Counted from the first letter of the stretch, positions 45,324-57,401 are shown. The stretch is 64,000 bases of DNA from Notolepis coatsorum (GCA_963971535.1 OZ020590.1:151456034-151520033); one strand, 5' to 3'. Notes: generated by a model from the sequence alone, not told the origin. Numbers and translations are program-made.

Positions 45324-45690
45324 GTACACACATCTCTGTGGTAGGAGAAAACTCCAGTTAGAACACACACTTCTCAGCAGCGCCCGGTGTAAAGCCCCTC
45401 CCCCCCATGAATACTAGTTTACCAACGTGCTCATATAAGAGTTCGCGAAAACGGCCAAATCTCTTATAAACAGATACACAACTGCACAACATCAAACCAC
45501 TGTTCATAACTCGGTTCATTAGTTGGAAACCTATTTACAACATTCTTCTTCTTCCATGAGTTAATGGCAGATCGCGACCACAAAAGGCGCATACCGCCAC
45601 ATACTGTACAATCCATTCAACCCCATAACACACAAAACAAAACCCCATCCCTAACATCACCACCCTATCCAAACCTAATCTATGAGTCAT
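45324..45690. other. Shared flank downstream of ORF1, unit 2
   Basis: Non-coding. Matches 23026-23400 and 60133-60500. Confidence 0.65.
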
Positions 45691-47328
45691 TCATTGCCTC
45701 CTGTGGGCTGACTGGCTTTTTTGAACACTCACCACCACCTCCCATAACTCTCTTACTTGATCACTCACAACAACCTTCTTCCCTAACTTCCCTAACTCCC
45801 TTGATACTTGCCCCATTGTCAACCCCTTCATACCCATGTCTAGTACTGCTGCTTCAACTACTAACTTTAACCTCTCTGTCCTACTGCTAACCATCACTAT
45901 TGTATTCACTACTCTTGTCACAAATGTCACTATCTTCAACTTCTCCCCCCACACCCTCTCTTTCTCCTCCTGTACTTCCTCTACTGACAAATGCCCTTTT
46001 CTAAACCCCTGATCCTCACCTTGCTTCCCCTGATCCTCCTGCACTACCCTTACTGCCAAATGCCCCTCTCCTTCCTTACCTTGCTTTCCCTGTCCTACCT
46101 TCCTAACTGCCTCTGCATACGAAATCCTATGATCCCTTCTCACCTGCTGGACCACTACCTCTCGCTTCATCGCCTCACAACCCCAATACGCTACACTATG
46201 CTTCCCACCACAACTACAACACCTCGGCTCCACTCCCAGGTCACACTCCCCATACTCATGCTCCCCACTACATCTAGCACATCTCTGTCCCTTCCTACAT
46301 GACCTAGCTATATGACCAAACTCCTGGCACCTGTAACACCTCAACGGTTTCGGCACAAACTCCCTAACCCTATATGCCAAAAACCATAAAAATACTCTTG
46401 GACTAACCTCACCCTCAAACTGAATAACTATCGTCCCTGTCACCTCCTTCTCTACACCTCTCTTCATCCTATCTACACTCTTAACTTTCCCATTACGTTT
46501 GTCACTCCTCAACTCTTCTAACAGCTGCTCCATACTAACCTTAATTGGAATTCCACTAATCACCCCCTTGCAACCACCATCCCTTTTCTCCCCTACTATC
46601 ACTAGTCTACAGACCTTCACTTTGCCAATGCTCTTCATTTCCCTTGCCTTCTCTACCTGCACTACACTTACACACCCTATAAACAAGTTCCCATCGTCTA
46701 ACACCTTTCCGTACCTTACCTCTCCTAACTGTGCTCTAATGAGTTTTGACAGCTGACTCGGCTCTATGTTCCTAACTCCGTCTACTCCCTCAAATCGCAC
46801 CACTACATTCAACCCTACAAACTCCTTCTCTCTACCCTCATCCTCTGACCCACTCAAGCTATCTCCCCCCTCTTTCTTCCTCTTACTCCCCTTCCCCCCA
46901 CTTTCCCTGCTCTTTTTCCCCACCTTTTCCCACACCTCTCCCTCGTTTTCCTCTCCTACTCTACACTCCATATCACTAGCCATCCCCTCTCCTTCATCAC
47001 GGCCATCACTGTTGGAATTGCACTTGCTTGCTCTACCCCCCCTGGCTCCCGACGTCGAACCCTGGGGGGAACTAGGGCCCGAAAACGGCGACATGCTTCG
47101 TTCACTCCTACTTCTAGCTCCCGACCTCAAACCCTTGGGGGAAACAGGGCTCGGATGCGGCAAATCCCATACCACCAACTCGTCAACATGTGAACACAAG
47201 TCGCAAATCTCACAACCATCGTCGCCCAAACTCCAATCGTCAACACTACCACCACAACACATCCGATATTTCGGCATTCCCAACCTCCTCCTTCCCTTCT
47301 TCCCCATCGCGCCGTCTCGTACTCTCAA
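45691..47328 (-). CDS. Gag-like nucleic-acid-binding ORF1 of a LINE, intact
   Basis: A 545-codon frame and the only intact copy of three. The N-terminus has a Cys-rich MCCGG plus a CEICDLCSH motif, then a Ser/Arg and acidic-basic low-complexity region. Next comes a ~170-aa RRM-like segment (VVRFEGVDGVRNIEPSQLSK ... VTGTIVIQFEG). A triple zinc-knuckle block follows: CYRCQEFGHIARSC, CARCSGEHEYGEC and CCSCGGKHSVAYWGC. This block is typical of Jockey/I-group LINE ORF1 proteins, which coat element RNA. The C-terminal third is Gln/Glu/Lys-rich. No ORF2 follows, so it is an orphan ORF1 or part of a rearranged copy. Conservation of the frame through ~1.6 kb beside two broken copies is notable. Confidence 0.85.
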   Translation of the reverse strand: MRVRDGAMGKKGRRRLGMPKYRMCCGGSVDDWSLGDDGCEICDLCSHVDELVVWDLPHPSPVSPKGLRSGARSRSERSMSPFSGPSSPQGSTSGARGGRASKCNSNSDGRDEGEGMASDMECRVGEENEGEVWEKVGKKSRESGGKGSKRKKEGGDSLSGSEDEGREKEFVGLNVVVRFEGVDGVRNIEPSQLSKLIRAQLGEVRYGKVLDDGNLFIGCVSVVQVEKAREMKSIGKVKVCRLVIVGEKRDGGCKGVISGIPIKVSMEQLLEELRSDKRNGKVKSVDRMKRGVEKEVTGTIVIQFEGEVSPRVFLWFLAYRVREFVPKPLRCYRCQEFGHIARSCRKGQRCARCSGEHEYGECDLGVEPRCCSCGGKHSVAYWGCEAMKREVVVQQVRRDHRISYAEAVRKVGQGKQGKEGEGHLAVRVVQEDQGKQGEDQGFRKGHLSVEEVQEEKERVWGEKLKIVTFVTRVVNTIVMVSSRTERLKLVVEAAVLDMGMKGLTMGQVSRELGKLGKKVVVSDQVRELWEVVVSVQKSQSAHRRQ

Positions 47329-47639
47329 GCCACTATTTACAACATTATCGGCTTAGACCAGAGATATATCATCAAGGTACAAGGATAGCTGCTTACCTCT
47401 TATCATTCAGGATAGAGTAGACTGAGGTTGGTAGGAAGCAGCACGTAAACTTTAAGCCAGATACCATACGTCGCCCACCAAAACGTCACTTCGATTTCAA
47501 AATAAAAGACCTATTTACAATAGTTGGTTGTCCCAAATCATTCAGAATTTACAATAAACTAAAAACGGTAAACTAAAACAGCTGATCATTCTTCAAACCG
47601 TTACACAACTAATGCTGCTACTTCCTGATTGAGCCCCCC
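47329..47639. other. Shared flank 5' of ORF1, unit 2
   Basis: No gene. Matches 31330-31615 in unit 1. Confidence 0.65.
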
Positions 47640-47833
47640 TCTGCGAGACACTCCTTGCCCCCTGCTGCCTGACTCTGTACTCCTTGGTCACCCGCTGCCC
47701 CCTTTATTCAAATCCCTAACCACCTCCTCCAATGTCAGACCTTCCATACCCAAATGTTGAACCGCTATCCTAACAATCATTTTAATTCTATCTGTTCTAC
47801 CCTCAATCTTTGCCGCAGTATTAACTACCCCTG
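47640..47833 (-). pseudogene. Diverged gag-like ORF1 C-terminal fragment, unit 2
   Basis: Counterpart of 31600-31816; interrupted by inverted LINE-A at the same base. Confidence 0.65.
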
Positions 47834-48889
47834 CAGAATGGGTACAATACAGTACAGCTCAATACACACAATTGTTAAGGGGATGCAGACCAGAGAAAGA
47901 CTTTCGTCTTGTTTACATCGGGGTCCCCCATTTTCAATTCATCAGGATATAACATACATGACATACAGATAGACAGTACTGCTACACCTATACATTTTGA
48001 CATACCAGACTTGCAAATACAGTACTGTTTGTGATACAAAAGAGTCCAGAAAAGAGAGTATATACATTTGACGTAAAAACTGTACATTGGAGGAGGTTGG
48101 GTACGTGGGGTGGGTGGGGGGCTGTACATTGGAGGTGGTTGGGTGGGGGGGTTGGGTAGGAAACACTGTACAACTGTACAAGCAAAACTGTACATTGGAA
48201 TATTGACAAAACCATACTTGGTCATTTACTGTACATTGGAGGGTTAGGACATTTACAGGGGCCAGTTTCGAATTGCAGTCTCCCGTAGGTGTTCTTTGAG
48301 AGTGGTTTTAAAAGTGGGTAGTGATTCACATTCCTTTACCGCTTTGGATAGGGCGTTCCACATTGCGAAACGTGTTTAGTCCCTTGTTTGAGCCGAATCT
48401 GGGTTTAACATGATTTGTGGAGCTCCCTCTGGTGTTGTGATCGTGGTATTTACTGACCTTTGGGAAGTATTTTGACATGTACATGGGTACCTTGGTCGTG
48501 TAGTGTATCTGGTAGACCAGGCCCATTGCAAGTTGCTGTACTCTGTCGTCTACTCTAAGCCATCCTAGGTTGTCAAAGTGAGCAGGGGTGAGGTGGGTTC
48601 TAGGAGTAAGGTCAAGCAGTAGTCTGACCAGTTTGTCTTGAGATGTTTGTAATTTTGTTTTTAGCGCCTTTGAGGTGCTTTGGTACCATGAGGTGCAAGC
48701 ATAGTCGTAGTACCCTTGAATGAGTGCTCCTGCCAGAGTCTTCAGGGTATTCTTGTTTACCAGAGAGGAGATCCGGTACAAGAATTGAGTTCGTTGGTTG
48801 ACTTTTTTTATTACATTGGATGCCATTTTGTCACAGGAAAGATTAGCCTCTAGGATGGAACCCAGGTAGGTAATTTCATCTTTCCTTGT
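47834..48889 (-). mobile_element. Inverted LINE-A 3' half, unit 2
   Basis: Counterpart of 31817-32909, including the tail-less 3' end. It has its own deletion near 48362 (ATTGCGAAACG), different from that of unit 1. Confidence 0.9.
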
Positions 48890-48927
48890 TACTGTATGTA
48901 CTGTGTGGATTGATTGAACACTTTATT

Positions 48928-49533
48928 AAATGGGCCTGGTCTACAAGATACACACCACTAAGGTACCCATGTACATGTCGAAATACTTCCCAAAGGTCAG
49001 TGAATACCACAGCCACAACACCAGAGGGAGCTCCACAAATCATGTTCAACCCAGATTCGGCTCAAACAAGGGACTAAACACGTTTCGCAATTATGCCACA
49101 ACAATGTGGAACGCCCTACCCACAGCCGTAAAGGAATGTGAATCACTACCCACCTTCAAAACCGCCCTCAAAGAGCACCTACGGGAGACTGCAATTAGAA
49201 ACTGGCAACTGTAAATGTCCAAACCCCCCCACCCACCCACCCCCTCCTAATGTACAGTCTCCTCCCCACCGTATGTATATATTTTCTTTTAGGATCTCTG
49301 GGTAACAGTACTGTATATTTGCATATCGTATATGTCACAAATGTAACAGTACTATATACCTGTATGTCCCTATGTCATAAATATCATGAATTGAAAATGG
49401 GGGACCCTGATGTAAACAAGATGAAAGTCTTTCTCTGGTCTGCATCCCTTTAACAATTGTGTGTATTGAGTCGTACTGTATTGTACCCATTCTGCAATCT
49501 GTTATAATAATAAAGTTTTCATTCATTCATACT
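48928..49533 (+). mobile_element. LINE-A 3' end, start of unit 3
   Basis: Same junction and filler as at 1535-1573 and 32909-32948; a 3-bp deletion near 48953 removes one codon. Confidence 0.9.
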
Positions 49534-50130
49534 ATTGAGCAATAGTGCTAAGTAATCAGATGTATGTACAGAGTTGTTGTATTAATATGTATCTATCCAT
49601 ATATATTGTGACATCCTCCAGGCACGAAGTAGTATACAAGTAGATTTCTTGAACTGATTTTAATGAAGCTTGTCCATTCTCCATCCAAACCGTAAATACA
49701 TACACAATACATACAAATGATACCATTAGCAATTGAAAGCCCATCAAAAACTTAGCTAACATCAACTGTCAACATATAACAAAAATCATCATCCATAGCA
49801 ATCAATACCTTATTATTGTAAAAAAAAAAAAAATCAAATAATAATTTGCATGGAATAGCGCACAAACTAAAGTATGTAGAAATTAACTGGTTAGTCAGTC
49901 TTGGACTATAAACAATGCCTGTCAAATGAGCCATGCCATTGTCTCCATAGCTATAATACAGAACACACGATGGGTCCGCAAACATCGCTAAAATGGTCAA
50001 TAACGCTGGCGCCATTGATTAAAGATGGGAAAAGAGCGTGGCGGTCATGAGTTAACAGGGACGGGGTTGAATGTGAACTAGATGAGGGAGGGAGGGACGT
50101 GAGTTTGTTTCTTCTCTGGTGTGAATCCTC
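49534..50130. other. Flank with a unit 3-specific deletion junction at ~49815
   Basis: Block X runs to AATACCTTATT and then jumps to ATTGTAAAA of the zinc finger downstream flank, removing the SINE, LINE-A portion and 18-bp minisatellite found in units 1 and 2. The two ends share TTATTG. Confidence 0.8.
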
Positions 50131-50254
50131 ATGCATGTCTTTATATATGCCTTCCAGGTAAATCCTTTCCCACAAACTTCACGACTAAATGTTTTTTCCC
50201 CGAGTATGAGTTCTGATATGTACTTTTAAGTCACGTTTTGCACCAAATATTTTA
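50131..50254 (-). pseudogene. Out-of-frame zinc finger remnant, unit 3
   Basis: Same remnant fingers as 15601-15719, with additional T insertions near 50194. Confidence 0.65.
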
Positions 50255-52209
50255 TCACAGTGTGCAACTATAGGGCTTTTCCCCCGTATGGCTTCTCATG
50301 TGTCTATTCAGGTCTCCCTGTCTAGTATATATTTTAGGACACAGTGTGCAACTATAGGGCTTTTCCCCAGTATGGCTTCTCATGTGAATATTCAGGTCTC
50401 CCTGTGTAATATATCTTTTAGGACACAGTGTGCAACTATAGGGCTTTTCCCCAGTATGGCTTCTCATGTGAATATTCAGTTCTCCCTGTCTAATAAATCG
50501 TTTAGGACACAGTGTGCAACTATAGGGCTTTTCCCCAGTATGGCTTCTCATATGTTCTTTTAGGTGAGATTTTCCACTAAATCTTTTAGGACACAGTGTG
50601 CAACTATAGGGCTTTTCCCCCGTATGGCTTCTCATGTGTCTATTCAGGTGTCCCTGTGTAATATAACTTTTAGGACACAGTGTGCAACTATAGGGCTTTT
50701 CCCCAGTATGGCGTGTCATGTGAATATTCAGCTCTCCCCGTGTAATATATTTTTTAGGACACAGGGTGCAACTATAGGGCTTTTCCCCAGGATGTCTTCT
50801 CATGTGAATATTCAGGTCTCCCCGTTTAATATATCTTTTAGGACACAGTGTGCAACTATAGGGCTTTTCCCCAGTATGGCGTCTTATATGGTCTTTTAGG
50901 TGAGATTTTACACTAAATCTTTTAGGACACAGTGTGCAACTATAGGGCTCTTCCACAGTATGGCTTCTCATGTGTACTTTTAGGTTAGATTTTACACTAA
51001 ATCTTTTAGGACACAGTGTGCAACTATAGGGCTTGTCCCCAGTGTGGCTTCTCATATGTGCTTCCAAGAGTGTAATGTCAGTACATTTCTTGCCACAAAC
51101 AGTACATGTCATGTGAGTTTGAAAGTGAAGTTTTAAGCTCTCTGTGGGTTCTAAATGTTTTCCACACAAACCACAGTCACTAAGATGGACTTTAAGATGG
51201 GGCATTAAAGCTTTCCTATTAGGAAAACATTTTCCACACACTTTACAGCTCCAGGTCTCACATGGTATTTGGTTTGATAATTTCACCTCATGGGATGAAA
51301 CCACAGAGCTCTTGAACTGGTTGCTGTTAGACAAACTCTGTCCTTTGTTTTTCTGTGTCTTCTTTGATGTCAGTGAGTTTAAACCAGGATGAGGTTCACT
51401 AGTCTCCAGCCAATCATCACTGTCATCAGTATCAGTTCCAGAACAGTCTGAAGAGAGGAGCTGGCCATCTGTAGTTGGTTCTAAATCACCAGCTGGATCT
51501 AAGTTACTGACTGGTTCTGATAATCCACAGTCCTCTCCATCAGGTTCTGTTTTCATCTGTTCTGTTGAGGTGCTGGCTAGAGGCTCTGTCTCTCTGTTTT
51601 CCTCAGTCTGGGTTTGGTTAAACCATGAGGACTGAGGTTTCTCTTCATCATCTTCACTCTTCACAGGGACAGGGTTGAAAGTGAACTTGATACCAGCCTC
51701 CTCCAGACCTTGGAGCTGCTCTCCCTCCTGACTGGTCCAGAGTTCCTCCTGTTCCTCTTTAATCTGTAGGAGCTCTGGTTCCTGGGTTTGGTTAAACCAT
51801 GAGGACTGAGGTTTCTCTTCATCATGTTCACTCTTCACAGGGACAGGGTTGAAAGTGAACTTGATATCAGCCTCCTCCAGACCTTGAAGCTGCTCTCCCT
51901 CCCGACTGGTCCAGAGTTCCTCCTGTTCCTCTTTAATCTGTAGGAGCTCTGGGTCCTGGGTTTGGTTAAACCATGAGGACTGAGGTTTCTCTTCATCATC
52001 TTCACTCTTCACAGGGACAGGGTTGAATGTGAACTTGATGATATCAGCCTCCTCCAGACCTTGAAGCTGCTCTCCCTCCGGACAGGTCCAGAGTTCCTCC
52101 TGTTCCTCTTTAATCTGTAGGAGCTCTGGCTGCTCCTGGCTCAGACTGGGGCTCCTCTCCTGCTGCTCAGGGGGAACCTCCTCTTCACAGACAGAGAGCT
52201 GTGGGGGGT
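50255..52209 (-). CDS. C2H2 zinc finger protein, unit 3 (3' coding exon)
   Basis: Third paralogue. Splice acceptor at 52209/52210. It has three 58-aa acidic modules (one fewer than the others), a Ser/Asp-rich linker, three divergent fingers and nine YSCTLCPK fingers, twelve complete in all. It then truncates at YSCTL with the same 2-bp lesion as unit 1. Two fingers, [15 protein letters not shown] and [15 protein letters not shown], have no direct counterpart in units 1 or 2, consistent with unequal exchange within the finger array. No first exon is visible for any of the three genes, so expression cannot be judged from the window. Confidence 0.88.
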
Positions 52210-52286
52210 CTGGAGGGAGGCAGAATAATAACATGAATAGTTGTAATTGCTGTCACCATTGGAAAGCCACCCATTTTAAGAATTCA

Positions 52287-52510
52287 CACATGTTCTTCCT
52301 GTGCCCCAGGACAGTTCAGTCAGTATGTTCTTCCTGTGCCCCAGGACAGTTCAGTCAGTATGTTCTTCCTGTGCCCCAGGACAGTTCAGTCAGTATGTTC
52401 TTCCTGTGCCCCAGGACAGTTCAGTCAGTATGTTCTTCCTGAGGACAGTTCAGTCAGTATGTTCTTCCTGTGTCTCAGGACAGTTCAGTCAGTATGTTCT
52501 TCCTCAGTAT
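52287..52510. repeat. Left arm of palindromic minisatellite, unit 3
   Basis: Six or so plus-oriented 35-bp units ending in TTCCTCAGTAT; the array is interrupted at its turning point by the 4.5-kb hAT. Confidence 0.95.
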
Positions 52511-52937
52511 GTACTAACCAGAGCCCTTTAATTAAGAGTTCCGCCACTCTGACCCACTTTCGTTGTTATCGTGGAATGCGGAAGTAAAGCGCCTCAGGGG
52601 TGGTCCGTAGTTCAAGTCTCAGCTCAACGCCATGCATTTTCATTGTTGCCGAGCGGCACTCGCTTGTAAGTTTACTTTACTTTTACTACTTTGTACATTT
52701 TAACGCATTAGCAGACCACTCATGGATTTAGTCAATATTGGTATTTTATGTAGCAAGCTTTAGTTAATGTTGATCGTAAGTTAATAGCTTGTTAGATTCT
52801 AAATGCAGTTAAGAACGTTACCATGCTGACGTGATGTTGGCCTAACGTTATATTTACCAAATTATTTGCAGTTATTATATTGGTGTTCATTAGTTTATCA
52901 TTGTTTATTAGATTTATTGTTAAAGTGAGCAACACGA

Positions 52938-52998
52938 GATAGACTGGTCTTCATATAAGGTACAGTAAGGTTATAATATATAGACAATAACACATGAC
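52938..52998. repeat. ~66-bp tandem repeat split by LINE-A
   Basis: The unit AGATAGACTGGTCTTCATAT...AACACATGACACT occurs here and twice more at 54650-54785. LINE-A was inserted at the CATGAC junction. Confidence 0.85.
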
Positions 52999-53034
<36 letters not shown>

Positions 53035-54649
53035 AAGTTTATTAACAGATTGCAGAATGGGTACAGTACAGTACAGCTCAATACATACAATTGTTAAGAG
53101 GATGCAGACCTGAGAAAGACTTTCGTCTTGTTTCCATCAGGGTCCCCCATTTTCAATTCATCATATGACACACATGACATACAGATAGACAGTACTGCTA
53201 CATCTATACATTTATGACATACCAGCTTTTCAAATACAGTACTGTTTGTGATACTAAAAAAATCCAGAAGAAGAGTATATACATTTGACATAGAAACTGT
53301 GCATTGGGGGAGGTTGGGTAGGTGGGGTGGGGCTGTACATTGGAGGTGGGGGGGGGGGGGGGGGTTGGGTAGGGGGGGGGACACTGTACATTGGAATACT
53401 GACATACATTTGACATGGAAACTGTACATTGGAGGAGGTTGGGTAGGTGGGGTGGGGTTGGGTGGGGCTGTACATTGGAATAGCCATGCTTGGTCTTTAT
53501 TGTACAACTGGGTTAGGACATTTGTAGGGGCCAGTTTTGAATTGCAGTCTCCCGTAGGTGTTCTTTGAGAGTGTTTTTGAAGGTGGGTAGTGATTTACAT
53601 TCCTTTACAGCTTTGGGTAGGGCGTTCCACATTGTTGTGGCATAATTGCGAAACGTGTTTAGTCCCTTGTTTGAGCCGAATCTGGGTTTTACATGATTTG
53701 TGGAGCTCCCTCTGGTGTTGTGATCGTGGTATTCACTGACCTTTGGGAAGTATTTTGACATGTACATGGGTACCTTGGTCGTGTAGTGTATCTTGTAGAC
53801 CAGGCCCATTGCAAGTTGCTGTACTCTGTCGTCTACTCTAAGCCATCCTAGGTTGGCAAAGTGTGCAGGGGTGAGGTGGGTTCTAGGAGTCAGGTCAAGC
53901 AGTAGTCTGACTAGTTTGTTTTGAGATGTTTGTAATTTGGTTTTTAGTGCCTTTGAGGTGCTTTGGTAACATGAGGTGCAAGCATAGTCATAGTACCCTT
54001 GAATGAGTGCTCCTGCTAGAGTCTTCAGGGTATTCTTGTTTACCAGGGAGGAGATCCGGTACAAGAATCGAGTTCGTTGATTGACTTTTTTTATTACATT
54101 GGATGCCATTTTGTCACAGGAAAGATTAGCCTCTAGGATGGAACCCAGGTAGGTAATTTCATCTTTCCTTGTGACAATATTGTCACCCACTGTAACTGAG
54201 AAGCCATCTGTTTTGCTGAGTTTGTTATTTGAACCGAAGAGAATGGACTCTGTTTTGCCCATGTGTAATGATAGTTTGTTGTCGGCGAGCCATATGCAGA
54301 TTTTGCCTAGTTCCGAGCTGAGGGTTTTTTCAACCTGTAACTTGTTCTTGTCAGAGACCAGCAGGGCTGAGTCGTCCGCAAACAGGAACAAGTTGCAGTC
54401 ACAAGCTGACGACATGTCATTTGCATAAATTAGGAACAGTAGTGGTCCTAGTATGCCTCCTTGTGGAACACCACAGTTCACTGTGAGGGGGGGGGGTAGG
54501 GTACCGTTTACCTCCACCATCTGTTCTCTCCCCTCCAGGTAGGATTGTATCCAGCTCACTGATAAACTATCAAAACCAATTGCTTTTAGCTTGTCAATCA
54601 GAATGGTGTGATTGACAGTGTCGAAGGCCTTTTGTAGGTCTAGCATGAC
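52999..54649 (-). mobile_element. LINE-A copy with long RT frame
   Basis: (GATT)n tail at left; the minus-strand frame from ~54649 to 53513 encodes MLDLQKAFDTVNH, CGVPQGGILGPLLF and FADDSALL and reaches the normal C-terminus. 5'-truncated at almost the same RT position as the copy at 3193. Contains a run of 18 or so Gs (C-rich in sense) in the 3' UTR near 53347. Confidence 0.9.
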
Positions 54650-54935
54650 ACTAGATAGACTGGTCTTATTATAAGGTACAGTAAGGTTATAATATATAGA
54701 CAATAACACATGACACTAGATAGACTGGTCTTCATATAAGGTACAGTAAGGTTACATAATATAATATATAGACAATAACACAGTGGATACAGACCTGTCT
54801 GGCTCTCCTCTCGTGGTCTTGACTCTAATGAGAGACGTGGCCCAGTCATTTGGAGTTGTGAGGTTGATTATTATTAGTAGTAATGTAGTTTGTATATTAT
54901 TAGTAGATATGTAGGTTGTATATTATTAGTAGAAA
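54650..54935. repeat. 66-bp tandem repeat units and unclassified flank
   Basis: Two further units of the repeat above, then ~150 bp with no recognised feature. Confidence 0.75.
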
Positions 54936-55047
54936 TGTACAGTCTCCTCCCCACCGTATGTATATTTCTCTCCCACCCACCCCCTCCTAATGTACAGTCC
55001 CCTCCCCATCATATGTATATACTCTGTCAGGATCTATGGGTAACAGT

Positions 55048-55721
55048 TAGGGGTGGGACGATACATCGATCCAGATCGATATATCGATCTATTATCAATA
55101 ATCAAATAGGATCGATGCAACGTAAAAAGATCGATTCATATTGCGATACTCTTATTTTCAAAATCCCGCGAGTCATATCCGCCCAGTAGTTGAAACGCCG
55201 TGTAGACATTACAGCAGAACAGCGCTACAGAGCGTCTATTTTGCGACCCTGTGTGTCTGTGTGTGTGTGTGTGTGTGTGTTACTGAGGATGGACAGATAA
55301 TGTTGATATTTAAACATGAATACATAATAAATGTATTCATGATCATCATGCAACATAAAACAATTTGCGAGAGGAAGGGGTTTTAGCCTGCGTGTTGTGA
55401 GTTCCAAAACATTTTACTTAAAGTTTAAAACTCAATATATAAAGGTCTATTTGTATTAAAAATAATACAAATTTTTTTCATTTAAATGTCTGGAAGAGCT
55501 AAAAAATTAAAACGTCAATTGATATTTCCGTAGCCTTTTTTTAGTTGATCTAAATGTGACTGATTGTGTTAAATGGGCACATAATATCGCATCATATCGA
55601 TTGCAGGCACCTGAATCTAATCGTATCGTGGCATACTTTGTGATATCGGCAAATATCGTATCATTGTCCAAAGAATCAATATCGTATTGTATCGTGATGA
55701 AACTGGTGATTCCCACCCCTA
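55048..55721. mobile_element. Non-autonomous hAT (GATATCGAT-rich)
   Basis: Inverted ends TAGGGGTGGGA; flanks GTAACAGT and ATAACAGT form an 8-bp duplication with one mismatch. The interior is rich in ATCGATATCG motifs and contains a (GT)n run near 55255-55280. Confidence 0.9.
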
Positions 55722-55865
55722 ATAACAGTACTGTATATTTGAATACCATTTATGTCACAAATGTATCGGTACTAAATACCTGTATGTCCCTATGCCATAA
55801 ATGTCATGTATGTTGTGTATGTCATAAATGTCAATATGAATTGAAAATGGGGGACCCTGATGTAA

Positions 55866-56327
55866 GGTACATTTTATTTATATAGTGCTTTTCCAGATTA
55901 AAATCACAAAGTGCTTTACAGGCAGTAAAAGGTTAATCAGAATAGAATAACCACACGTTACATCACATACAAGATTGTAGAATACTTCAAAAAATAAATG
56001 AAGTAAAATACAATCACACATACACACGTTATACCACATACATGATCAATTAAAAGCCTCACTGTATAAAAAGGTTTTTAGACCTTGTTTAAAAGACTGC
56101 ACACTAACAGCAGACCTGATTTCATAAGGTAGCTGATTCCATAGCTTGGGTGCTACGAAGCCCGGTCACCCTTGGTTTTCAGTTTGGTCCGGGGGACGAC
56201 GAGCTCTCCTTGGTCGGAGGAGCGGAGAGCCCTATTAGGGCAGTAAGGGGTTATAAGATCAGCAATGTAGCTTGGGGCTTCACCCTTTAAAGCCTTGTAG
56301 GTGGTGAGCTCAATTTAAAAAATAAAA
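55866..56327. mobile_element. Retroposon fragment in LINE-A 3' UTR
   Basis: Starts TTTATTTATATAGTGCTTTT, a motif widespread in fish LINE/SINE ends, and is flanked by ATGTAA at 55860-55865 and 56328-56333. Family not assigned. Confidence 0.65.
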
Positions 56328-56392
56328 ATGTAAACAAGACAAACGTCTTTCTCTGGTCTGCATCCCCTTAACAATTGTGTGTATTGAGCCGT

Positions 56393-57046
56393 TTGTGGAA
56401 TGCAATTGGTTGCTTTGTATATTTTGTACTGTTGACCAAACTTCTTTCTTGGCTTAATTGAGTAGTATCAATGGTTACAGTATGAAATGTAAATGCTAAG
56501 AAATGCAGAGTAAACAGCTTGATATGATATTCACTGCATTTTCACATGTGCATGTATGAATGTCTTATACTATACTTATACTATAGATAGCATTAGGATG
56601 TGTAGAAGCACAAGTCTCTCTGCCACTCACCTGAAATGCTATTATATATATTGAATATAAATAGCCCACATATAATGTGGGCTGATTAATACAATGATGC
56701 TTGATTGTGTAACAACTGGTGATATGGCTCATGTAAAATAAGTCAGCTAGCACAGCTAGCATTTAACGTTCGAAATTGCCGTCATCGCCTAGTGATATAA
56801 TGTAAATATTAAAGTAGCAGATATGTAAATGATATATCGCAACAGTGATCAATGCACATTGTATTAATAAGTACCAAAAATTGCTGTAACAGTAGTAGCA
56901 GAGCCGTATAATTAGTTCTGCCGTTCTGTCCCGCTGATATCAAGTTGACAGGAAGGTCAAATTGGAACTACAGGTAGCTACGTGAACCACGTGATATCCT
57001 GTCGGCGAGATCAAAGCGTGTCGCAACTCTCAATTATACGGCTCTG
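56393..57046. other. Right portion of the 4.5-kb hAT
   Basis: No coding frame recognised. Contains an inverted repeat around AGCCCACATATAATGTGGGCT (56664-56684) and the right terminal inverted repeat. Confidence 0.7.
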
Positions 57047-57054
57047 GTACTAAC

Positions 57055-57400
57055 ATACTGACTGAACTGTCCTGGAGCACAGGAAGAACATACTGACTGA
57101 ACTGTCCTGGAGCACAGGAAGAACATACTGACTGAACTGTCCTGGAGCACAGGAAGAACATACTGACTGAATGTCCTCAGGAAGAACATACTGACTGAAA
57201 TGTCCTGGAGCACAGGAAGAACATACTGACTGAACTGTCCTGGGGCACAGGAAGAACATAGTGAATGAACTGTCCTGGATCACAGGAAGAACATACTGAC
57301 TGAACTGTCCTGGAGCACAGGAAGAACATACTGACTGAACCGTCTTGGAGCACAGGAAGAACATACTGACTGAACTGTCCTGGAGCACAGGAAGAACATA
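57055..57400. repeat. Right arm of palindromic minisatellite, unit 3
   Basis: About ten inverted 35-bp units continuing the array of 52287-52510 on the far side of the hAT. Confidence 0.95.
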
Positions 57401-57401
57401 G

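Larger units (their letters stand above)
54936..56392 (+). mobile_element. LINE-A 3' UTR fragment with two nested inserts
   Basis: The C-rich 3' UTR at 54936-55047 resumes at 55730-55865 and again at 56328-56392, where it ends before the AATAAA tail. Nested: a hAT at 55048-55721 and a retroposon at 55866-56327. Confidence 0.85.
52519..57046. mobile_element. 4.5-kb hAT element at the palindrome centre
   Basis: Inverted ends CAGAGCCCTTTAATTAAGAG and CAGAGCCGTATAATTGAGAG; 8-bp GTACTAAC at 52511-52518 and 57047-57054. Units 1 and 2 read GTACTGAC at the empty site. No transposase is recognised. Much of its length is younger inserts: LINE-A (52999-54649), a second LINE-A 3' UTR with its own hAT, and a further retroposon. 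Confidence 0.92.
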
